A stretch of DNA of 64,000 nt from Dinochytrium kinnereticum (taxonomy: Eukaryota > Chytridiomycota > Chytridiomycetes > Chytridiales > Chytridiaceae). The position numbers were made by a program, and so were the translations under genes. The DNA lies in the NCBI GenBank assembly GCA_027604005.1, contig JADGJT010000048.1, forward strand, positions 25,383-89,382, read 5' to 3'. Each line of letters starts with the position of its first letter. Position 1 is the stretch's first letter. Below, piece after piece: positions 9,339-18,169 of this stretch. The notes under the pieces were generated by a model. That model was not told the origin of the DNA and did not search any database. It saw only the letters and a list, made by a program, of their open reading frames with translations.

Positions 9339-10760
9339 TTAACCAATCCTCTGCGTCCTCAATGCAGCTGCGGCCCTCCTCCTAGCAATATTCCTCTGTC
9401 TAATAAAGAACAACGCCGCGAGTGGTGCAATGATTACCATCGGCACAAGAATAATCGCCGCAACTGCTCCTCCAGACAACCCACCACCCCCACTCCCTCC
9501 ATTGGCTGGCGGAGGAGGAACGACAGTTGGATCCTGATAAACAATAGGAGAATTCGCCGAGCCGGCAATGAACACCTTTTCCACATCCATCTGACAAATC
9601 CTCGGCACATAAAACCCGCTTGGAAGAATCGTCTTCCATGTGATCTTCAGCTGAGCGACGCTGGCAAGGTTCTTCGAAACACCGTTCGTGGTGTTGGGAG
9701 TGAAGAGATCGAACCGGTGGTCCACTGTCACATTTTTGAAGATCGTGTAGTTTGAGTTCTGGGAGAACGAGTTCGGGGAGTAGTCTGGGCCGCGAGCAAG
9801 CTCGATGGGGGCGACTGTGAAATTTTCAGGAGCGTTTGCGGGGACAGGCGGGGTAATGGTTAAGGTCGGGAAGATGGAGATGCTGTTGATATTCTTTTGA
9901 CCTGTTTTCGATTATTGCTTCAATTAGATATTGGAGGGAGAAGTTTGTCGGGAATATCGGTTGAAAGTTTTAACAAGAATAAATACATGTTGAAGAAAGA
10001 AATAAAAAGACCAAAAAGGTAATCAAAGGAAAAACACGAGCAGAAGAGAACAACAAACCGTCAAACTCAAAGCTGAAGTCTCCATACAAGACTGAAATCT
10101 GGAACCACAGAAATGCTACCAGTTACCTTATTGCACAAGAAAATAACAAGACAAGACCAAATGCGTACCATATCAATCTTGTATCCTGTTCCGGCCTTAT
10201 CACTCCAGTCAAAGAGCAAGCTTATTTGAAAAAAAACCAGACTGATGTCAGAGAATGTAGTTGGGCAATAATGGGAGCAGCTGGCTTAGCAAATGAGTCA
10301 CAAACCTCTCCTCCCCGCACACATCATTCACAGGATCTCCTAATCACCAATTAATGCAACCGATTTTAAACGATTAGATCAAGTAATCATTGCTGCCGAG
10401 CAACAAAAAAAAGTGTAAAAAATACCCACTCGGATACGAAACCCATCGGGTAGGTCCTGGAGTAGTGGAATACAGATCATACTTGACCTGCTCAGCATTA
10501 CAGATGCCTCCCCTGCACCTCACTGATACCACCAGACAAAGCAAAAACAACAGTTCATGTCAGCATGCAAGACAGTGGCACCAACTCCCAAATCTTAACC
10601 CCACCTGAGATATCATCAAAGGATGATGCGGTGACCCTTGACTTCCTGCTGATATCCGTATCGCGGTAGTCTCCCATGGATGATGATGTGATTCCTGTGC
10701 AATTAAGCGGTCCAAAGGATGTGCTAGTGGCGTCGATTCCAAGAATAGATTGACGGAGAG
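9339..10760 (-). CDS. Single-pass (type I) membrane protein, unknown family; 5' end unresolved
   Basis: Well-supported exons (complement): 9339-9901, 10059-10098, 10169-10220, 10306-10339, 10430-10507, and one ending at 10605 that extends to about 10760 or further. They join in frame to an ectodomain with Cys residues (GICNAEQ, NDVCGEE, LFDWSDKAGTGYKIDM, VLYGDFSFEFDG) and several N-glycosylation sequons (NFT, NYT, NVT, NTT). A PPPPANGGSGGGG stalk leads to one membrane segment, GGAVAAIILVPMVIIAPLAA, and a short Arg-rich cytosolic tail ending RRRAAAALRTQRIG. The N-terminus and signal peptide are not resolved; open sequence up to about 10990 may hold them. The 10507 acceptor is GAG and uncertain. 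I do not recognise the family; a surface receptor or adhesin-like role is only a guess. Confidence 0.55.
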
Positions 10761-10990
10761 CGAGTCAATGAAGGGGGTTGCGAGAATCGCCGAGTGAATG
10801 TGGAGAGGACGCTGGTGAATTGGCTTATGCCGATGATCTCTGTGGAGTGAGGATGGGATGCAATCGTCGGTCGCCGATGCTGTCTTGGTGATGGGTAAGA
10901 AAGTTGATGCCAGAGAAATTTTTGCAGGTTCGAGAGTGTTCGATGGGCAAGCGGCTTCAGGTGGAAAGAGCTCAGGATCTGGAGGGGCGA

Positions 10991-11733
10991 CACCAGCAGC
11001 AGCTCACCTTTGATCCTGCGTCAGATGGTTGCTGGAGATGAATGGCCTCTCAGAAACTAACTTCCCGAAGTTCCACTTCGATTTTGAAACGGGCTTAAGG
11101 AGGAGTTTTGCAGCCACCCCAAACTTCAAAAAGACGTGGCTTTCGAAACAGACAAAAGCGATGACACTTGAGACGTTTAGAACGCTGATGAAGCCGAGCC
11201 AACTGAATTCACGAGTGAGTTGGCGATTCGTGACGCCACAAGGTTTTGAGCCCAAAAAAAGAAACCCCTGAAATGTGCTGTCCGAATGAGTGTCCGAACG
11301 CGAGTGTGAATCCATTGACGCGAACACACTGTCAATCCCAATACTAATCACACTTGGTATCATTACGCTCAGGCCCTTTAATGCACGCAATGACCAAATG
11401 ATATTGCTAAGTCTATATGAAACTTCACAAGAGAAAAAGTTAAGAGACACATTAGCAAATTGCAGATATTATAGATATCAGATCCTCGTGCGAGGGAAAA
11501 AAGAACACCTGAAATTCAAGTAGGGGCTCAATAAAGATTTGAAAAGGTACATGAAGAAGTGACTTTGTCATATGATTCAACCAAGCGCTCTGAATCGCTT
11601 GATCAAGAGCACATTGTCGGAAGCCTCATCAGTATCGCCGTCGAATCGGAAAAGAAGCGTGACTATGCATGGTTTGCTTTCTGGTTTGAACTCACGCGCT
11701 CGTGATCTGTGACTTGCAAGGGATAAACATTTG
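10991..11733. other. Intergenic region upstream of the membrane protein
   Basis: Upstream of the membrane protein and downstream of the first seven-TM gene. A 148-codon minus-strand frame (11004-11450) and overlapping plus-strand frames show no recognisable domain or start context. Nothing supported. Confidence 0.5.
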
Positions 11734-12714
11734 TTAGGCAACCTCAGGCTTCAGCTCGAGATTCGGCGCTGGCGCCTTCTCACTGTCCTTTCTATTGATA
11801 GGGTGGTAATTCACTGCAAAGCTCCCAGAGCGAAGTTGCTGTGCTGGTTTTAAATCTTCCTCGTCCTGCTTCCTGTTGGTCTTTGTCTTTATGCTTGATT
11901 CTCTTGAGACAGGCACCATCTTACCAGAGGTTGCCGGGCTAGCGTGCTGACGTGTTCCAAGCTCCTGAGAGACCCTGCTCCTAAGGCCTGTGCAGTACTT
12001 GACATGAAGGATGAGGAGGTTGAAGCCGTTGGCGAGGCCAGCCGCCATAGAGAAGATCCATGGTGTTGTAACAAAGGAGACGATGACGATAAAGATGCCG
12101 TCAAGGATGATAGCCATAACAAAGGCCATTCCATCTTGAAAGAGAAACACTTTGACTATCCCGTCCATCTGAAATGTCTTGTGTTCTTTACTATCCTTCT
12201 TGAAGAGAAAATAAAGAATCGCCAGGTTACCGATGTTGTAAAAGAGCAGAATAAGCTTTTCAGCAAGTAACGCGTAGAAGGGGTACCCTGTCGCGCAAAG
12301 CCCCAACGAATTTGTGATGTCGTAGTAGAAGAACAGAAGCACGATAAGAGATATCGCTCTGATGGCGAAAAGACTGTAGGAAAGTATCCTCGGTATCAGG
12401 TCCCGGTGGGATAAAATCCTCATCTTGTTGCTCTGATACACTTCCAAGCAGATCTGAGACAGGTAGGAAAAGACATAGATCGATACGGCTCGCCCTTTAC
12501 ACGGTGCCTTCACAAGATCTATCACAATGGCTGCAACGTTGAATCCGAGGAGAAATGTTGCCGAGATTATAGGAAGAATAGCTCCTCTCCGATTGATAAA
12601 GTTCATCAGGATCCCACAAGTAATGATGACGGCAAACGAATACCCGACGCAAATAGATCTCATTGCATTGGCGACAATGTTGTTGGATGTGTAAATGAGA
12701 TCCGTTGAAGACAT
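11734..12714 (-). CDS. Seven-TM membrane protein, tandem copy A
   Basis: Intronless, 326 residues. Seven hydrophobic segments: ICVGYSFAVIITCGILMNFI, ILPIISATFLLGFNVAAIVI, a third around YVFSYLSQICLEVY, then FAIRAISLIVLLFFYY, LLAEKLILLFYNIGNLAILY, DGMAFVMAIILDGIFIVIVS and MAAGLANGFNLLILHV. The C-terminal ~80 residues are hydrophilic with Ser/Lys clusters and look cytosolic. A close paralogue lies immediately upstream at 13502-14410, in the same orientation. Seven helices and a long tail resemble a receptor, but I recognise no GPCR signature, so receptor function is only a possibility. Confidence 0.8.
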   Translation of the reverse strand: MSSTDLIYTSNNIVANAMRSICVGYSFAVIITCGILMNFINRRGAILPIISATFLLGFNVAAIVIDLVKAPCKGRAVSIYVFSYLSQICLEVYQSNKMRILSHRDLIPRILSYSLFAIRAISLIVLLFFYYDITNSLGLCATGYPFYALLAEKLILLFYNIGNLAILYFLFKKDSKEHKTFQMDGIVKVFLFQDGMAFVMAIILDGIFIVIVSFVTTPWIFSMAAGLANGFNLLILHVKYCTGLRSRVSQELGTRQHASPATSGKMVPVSRESSIKTKTNRKQDEEDLKPAQQLRSGSFAVNYHPINRKDSEKAPAPNLELKPEVA

Positions 12715-13501
12715 GGCGACTGTCTTTCATCCCCTCCTCCGAAATTGCGCAGTTCCTTTGTTCACAGCTTGGAAGGATGCCTCCTGCGATGGTACGTAGG
12801 GTACGTTGAAAAATCGCGAGCAACCATCTCGTGGTGATGTACCTTAAACCACCTCGTTTATTGCAGTGCCATGGATTTACTGCAGGGCATGTTTATCTGG
12901 GCGAAACAATAGCGCATGTTCCGGCTTAGTCAAGGAAGATGCATCGAGGAGCGAGGGAGCTACATCATTCACCTTCGCTTTGGACATGAGAATCTTTGGA
13001 AATCCAGGATCACCCCTCTTTTAAGATGTTATCTGAATTGCATAGATGGATGAAGCAGGAACAATACATCGAGCATATTGGCGCCAGCTGTGGACCCACT
13101 CATACGCGCATATCTTAGATGGTGCGGATCGTTCGTCCATCGATTACTACACAGCTTTCAAGGTCGCATCTCAAGTTCTGAACGAATGTGTTAACCAACC
13201 GAGAGTTGTGCAGTTAGGCTAGCTTCCCCGACATTCATCGCATCAATGTGGGTACTTTCCAGCTGCAGCATTGAGAAATAAGGCAGCATGGAATTTCTTA
13301 ATGAGCCATGAAGGAAAAGAGCCAATGCCGGGAGAAGAAGGGGCAATCTGTTTTTTTAATGGGCATTTCTAGGGAGTTGAACCAAATGTCTGATGACCCA
13401 TTGGACGTAATGGTTGTTAAGTTCATATCCATTATGTACATTAATAAATCTATCAGCTCGCTAGGGCTAAAACATCAATCAACGCATTCCACCGCGCACT
13501 C
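12715..13501. other. Spacer between the two seven-TM paralogues
   Basis: About 790 bp separating the tandem copies. It should hold the promoter of copy A and the terminator of copy B. I saw no open frame or repeat worth calling. Confidence 0.5.
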
Positions 13502-14410
13502 CTAAGACTTGAGGGCGGCGGGAGCTTTGATCCCGGACGAAACTTTTCCACCGTTCATACTGCGACTGCCGCCTAATCCCGCAGCTGTAGCTGAAGACTT
13601 GATACTCTGCCCTCCCTTCCTTTGCAAGAATGATCCCCCTGAGCTTGTCTGATTTTCAAAGGCCAAAACTCTGGTCTTGAGACTGGTGCAGTACTTGACG
13701 TGAAGAATAAGAAGATTGAAACCGTTCGCGAGCCCAGCGGCCATTGAAAAGATCCATGGAGTGGTGACGAAGGAGACGATGAAGATGTAGATGCCGTCGA
13801 GGATGATAGCCATGATGAATGCCATGCCATCTTGAAAGAGAAAAATGTTCAATACGCCGGAGAACTTGAAACCGCCGTTTTCCCTCTGACTCTTTTGGAT
13901 AAGGTAGAAAAGAAGCCCCAGGTTGCCAAAGTTATAGAAGAGCAGTATAACTTTTTCAGATAGGAGGGCGTGGAAAGGGAACACGGTTGCGCACAGTCCT
14001 ACGGCATTCGCCCTGTCCGAATAGTAAAAAAGAAGAACGACCAGCGATACGGCACGGAATGAAAACAAGGCGAACGCTGAATACTTGATGATGGGTTCAC
14101 GATTTGCCAGGATCCTCATCTTGTTCGTTTGATATATTTCCAGGCATATCTGCGATATGTAGCAACACACGTAAATTCCTACTGCGCGTCCTTTACACGG
14201 CGCTTTTACAAGATCAATGACGACAGCACCGATGTTGAATCCCATAAGAAAAAAGGCTGAGATTATTGGAAGGATGGCACCGCGCTTGTTGATAAAGTTC
14301 ATAAGGATTCCGCAGGTGATGAGAACAGAGAAGGAATATCCGATGCAGATAGACCGCATAGCGTTGGCGATGATATTGTTTGCAGAGTACATCAGCTCAG
14401 TCGATGCCAT
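13502..14410 (-). CDS. Seven-TM membrane protein, tandem copy B
   Basis: Intronless, 302 residues, collinear with copy A over all seven membrane segments. Long stretches are nearly identical: NAMRSIC(V/I)GYSF, ITCGILMNFIN(R/K)RGAILP, VIDLVKAPCKGRAV, FLFQDGMAF(V/I)MAIILDG, FVTTPWIFSMAAGLANGFNL. The most conserved parts are the loops KAPCKGRA and FVTTPWIF and helices 6-7. The C-terminal tails are unrelated (Gly/Ser-rich here), suggesting they diverged after tandem duplication. Function unknown. Confidence 0.8.
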   Translation of the reverse strand: MASTELMYSANNIIANAMRSICIGYSFSVLITCGILMNFINKRGAILPIISAFFLMGFNIGAVVIDLVKAPCKGRAVGIYVCCYISQICLEIYQTNKMRILANREPIIKYSAFALFSFRAVSLVVLLFYYSDRANAVGLCATVFPFHALLSEKVILLFYNFGNLGLLFYLIQKSQRENGGFKFSGVLNIFLFQDGMAFIMAIILDGIYIFIVSFVTTPWIFSMAAGLANGFNLLILHVKYCTSLKTRVLAFENQTSSGGSFLQRKGGQSIKSSATAAGLGGSRSMNGGKVSSGIKAPAALKS

Positions 14411-15058
14411 GGCTAGAAAATTAAGGGGCTGTGCTTACAAGAAACAGACGAATCGCTTGTTTTAAGCACCGAAAGCATTGAGAGCGCAAGCACTCAAGTC
14501 GAGATCAACAAACTGGTCCGGGAAGAGAACAGGAAAGGCCCTGCAGATGGACGGTTGTTCCATTCAATTGTGCAGATCATGCGCACATCTACACAGTATC
14601 TAATCTGGACCAGCATTCTTCCAGTTATGTTCCTCCACCATTTGCTGCTGCCCTGGCGCCAACTGTGGCGATCGCTCAGGAGCCAAAATGTACAGAGGAA
14701 TATGCATCGGGGTCCGTCAGGTCCATCGTTTTTCAGGCTTCTCGACGTTGCGGCTGGTAGATTTACGTTCCATTATTCTCAAGCGCCGTGCAATCGTATT
14801 AGTGTTTTCACGTGTAGTGCTGGGTGTTTTTGACCCTGGAATGCAGAGTTGCCTTGTCAACGTTCCAAACGGGTTTTCAGCGCGTCCCCGTCCAGACGAT
14901 TATTGCTGAAAGGACCAGGCAATGCAGAGCCCTTCAGTGACCCTCAGCGTACCCCTCATCAGCATCCTCGACTGTTACGATGGGCCATAAAGACCGTATC
15001 GCCAAAGCTGCATAGCTAAGCGCGCCTCTCACAACTACACTTCAGCTACCACACCAAA
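14411..15058. other. Divergent promoter region, seven-TM copy B / chitinase
   Basis: About 650 bp between divergent starts. Short chance frames only. No clear TATA box seen; a pyrimidine-rich stretch (acttcagctaccacaccaaa) ends directly at the chitinase ATG. Confidence 0.5.
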
Positions 15059-17318
15059 ATGCGGGAATCCTGGGCCGTCATGAGGGCCGCATGCTTACTC
15101 CTCTACATTACCATTCTAGCGGGCTCATGCGAGGCCACGCATCCTCCTCTAGGATACGTTGTAAGGCAACCGAAAAGTTTGGTCAAAAGGCAGTCATGGC
15201 TCAAGAAGCGAAGTGCACCAGTCCCTCCGAGCATGCGGATGGGACCTCAGAATATGGATCGAGCGTCAGCGCCTACATCGACGGAATCGTCTTCCCAGCC
15301 CACTGGATTGCAATTGATGAGGCAAGCGGCGTCTGATGGTGTTTGCACTGCAGGGCTGGAGAATCAGTTCATTTGTTACGGCCCTTCTACACTGAGGAGG
15401 TGTTTAGCCAGTGGTAAGGAGATTCGCTACATATCTGAGCAATTGATATCGACCTGAGCTGATTTTCCTGATGGCATTGAGTGGAGCGGCTAACACACCA
15501 TTTCTGTTGTTGCTAGGTCCGGTTGATTTCGCATGCCCTCCCGCAACGTTTTGCTGTCTTAAGGATGGCGTCCCGGGCTGTCGGCATGGTGCCGACTGTG
15601 GGATCCCCTCTGTTCCGTCTAATCCCGAACCGAATCCTCTCCCTGCACCTCTACCCAGCCCAAACGATCCTCCGGTGGAAGCACCGGTCCCAGCATCACC
15701 AGCTGATCCTCCTTCTGCGCCGGTAACCGAATCGCCATACCCTCCCCCACCACCAACGCAGGTTGCTCCAGAGCAGCCTAATGTGCCGACCCCAACACCC
15801 ACTTATCAATCTCCGCAGTCGACTGTGCCGTCGGTGCCCCCAAGATATGGCTACTGCGACGGGGCGTCCCCCGTTCGCATAGGATACGTGGCTTCATGGT
15901 GAGTTGACACAGTTCTGCTTGCGCCTTCAAGTTGAGGGTTGTAGATGAGATTATAACATGCATCCTGTGACTCACGACGCTGGTTTCAAACCTTTAAAAT
16001 ATTGCAGGGCTCAGTATCGAGAAGGAGGATGCAGCTTTAACCCGGCCAAGATAGACGCAAAAAAGTGGAACTACCTGTTCTATGCGTTTGCTCAGATTGA
16101 TGCTGTGACATCTGCACTTGTCTTTCCCGAGGAGGAGTCGCCATACCTTGCTCAAGTCGCCGAGTCCACTGTCCCAATGGTACTCTCGGTGGGTGGATGG
16201 GGTCACCATCTGAACTTTGCCCCGGTCGCGGCGGATCCGAGACGACAGCAGGTGTTTTCGGACTCACTTTTGGCGCTGATGGCTCGTTATGGATTCGTTG
16301 GGATTGATATTGTGAGCGTTTCGGTTATTTTGCTTACTCGAGAGCTCTTCTCCTGTTTTGAAAGTAAGGCAAAAATACTAATTCTCGTTTTGTATAGGAT
16401 TGGGAGTTCCCAACAGAAGAGGAGAAACAAAACTTTGGGACTTGGCTTGCGCAGCTTCGAGGTGCGCTGGGACCTGAGCGGATTATTGCGGTCTCGGTCC
16501 CTCTGACGCCCACTGTGTTTCAGTATCCAATAGATGCGATTGCAGCCTATGCTGACTTTACGAATTTGGTATGGTTTTCCTTACACTTTAAGAATCTCAT
16601 TATCCTTTTCCGAAACTTCCCCCTAACATAATATTCTATTTCGAAAAGATGGGATACGATGAGAACGGCGACTGGAGCCCTGTATCGGGACCAAATTCAG
16701 GCAACACGGCGATTGGCAACACCATCTCCGGAATTCTCGAAACTGGTTTCCCATCAAGGAAGCTCATCCTCGGGATGGCTCTTTACGGTCGGTCCTTCCG
16801 GTTGACGACGGAACCCGCTGCCACGCAACCAACACTGCCCACAACACCCACTCAGCCAACCCTTCCAGCTGAGTTAACCGTTGGCGCCAACAACCAGGCA
16901 GCCACCAACCCTGCTTGCCCGGGTTTGGGTTATGGGTGTCCGTTTTTGAAAGGCGCTGCTGTGCAGGGTCAGTGTAGCCGGTCCCCCGGATTGTTGTTTA
17001 TGAATGAGATTTATACACTGGCGGGGAGGCATGGGATTATGAGGGATGGGGCCACGGGGACTTCTTGGATTCTCACTCCTGCGAATGATTTGGTGACGTT
17101 TGACACTATAGAGGATTTTAGGTACGTGGCAGAAACCTTTTCTTTTCTTCTTGTTGATAATGGGTTTTCAATTTTCTCTTTGATTTCCTCGTCCCTTTAT
17201 TCTAACCTAGACTTATAACTGTAGGGTAAAAGATGCCATGGCTGCTGAGAAATGTTTGGGCGGAGCTTTCATGTGGTCCCTTGATCAGGACCCTGACCAG
17301 ATGTCCATTCCTTGGTGA
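15059..17318 (+). CDS. GH18 chitinase with chitin-binding-like module
   Basis: Secreted glycoside hydrolase family 18 enzyme. Exons: 15059-15413, 15517-15898, 16008-16311, 16398-16568, 16649-17121, 17225-17318; they sum to 592 codons plus stop. Residues 1 to about 27 are a signal peptide. A Cys-rich module (GVCTAGLENQFICYG... FACPPATFCCLKDGVPGC) resembles CBM19-type chitin binding, followed by a Pro-rich linker of about 80 residues. The catalytic domain starts near RIGYVASW and has the VLSVGGWG strand, the GIDI/DWEFP catalytic strand split exactly by intron 3 (E350 is the acid/base), NLMGYDENG, LGMALYGRSF, and AAEKCLGGAFMWSLDQD at the end. The usual first Asp of the DGIDIDWE consensus is Val here, while the DxDxE core is intact. 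Likely roles are wall remodelling or use of external chitin. Confidence 0.92.
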
Positions 17319-18169
17319 TGGAATAGACTCTCGACTTTACTGACGCGACTTTCTTCTTTCTTTGGGAATTTTCAACCCGATCTCTCTATGCACGACTCGC
17401 GTCTTTGGCCTGTGCTCTTTTGCAGCATTTATTCTTCATTTATTTGCAGCTTTTATCGAATACAATATCTACTACTTTTTTCATTAGTTGACACTGATCT
17501 TGTGTGCCGCTTGAGGGGTTCGCTCCAGTCTTACTTTCTCGCTATCTTTCTACTTTTCCTGCTATATTTTTATCTTCTGGGCAATTGTTTTCACATCATG
17601 ATGATTTTCCAAGCGTTCATTTGTATTAGGTTTTTTTGTGGTGGTTTGCTTTTTTATTTGAAAAGCCGGGACTCCTTTTTTTGTTATTGTTCGGCTTTGG
17701 GGTTACTTAAATGGCTGTGGGTTGTATGGTTCTGTGAGAAACCTGTGCTTCTTGTAACCCTTCTGTAAATTACGAAGAAAAGACCCATTGTTTTGGATTT
17801 CATGTCGTGTTTAAAAAGCTTTTTTTTTATTTAGTCGTGTCTAAACTTCAAGAAGGAAACGAAGAAAAAAAAGACGCGAGCAACAAGCAAACAAATCACA
17901 GTGAGATTAAAAAAAAAGGGGTAGGCGTTAAGCCACAAACAACAGAAGCCTAACCGAAACCAACAGAAAAAAAAAGGAAATGAGACAATTTACCCACAAC
18001 ATCACACAGTGGAGTTTATGGAAGTAACGATAAGAAAAGAAAGGAGAGAAAAAGAAAAAAACAAAGAAACACAGTATTAAGTCCCAAAATAAAAGAAAAG
18101 ATGTCGCATTAAAATGCGAGACGGGAGAATGAAAGTACCGAAAACCCGGTAATTAACAGGTGGCGCCAC
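17319..18169. other. Convergent 3' flanks, chitinase / Nudix-CCCH-W2 gene
   Basis: Tail-to-tail spacer. T-rich up to about 17830, then A-rich to 18170, consistent with two 3' UTRs facing each other. The 126-codon hydrophobic frame at 17388-17768 is TTT-driven and not credible. Confidence 0.55.

Noticed and set aside
11004..11450. 148-codon minus-strand frame upstream of the membrane protein
   Set aside because: No similarity, no membrane or signal features, and an overlapping open frame of equal quality on the other strand.
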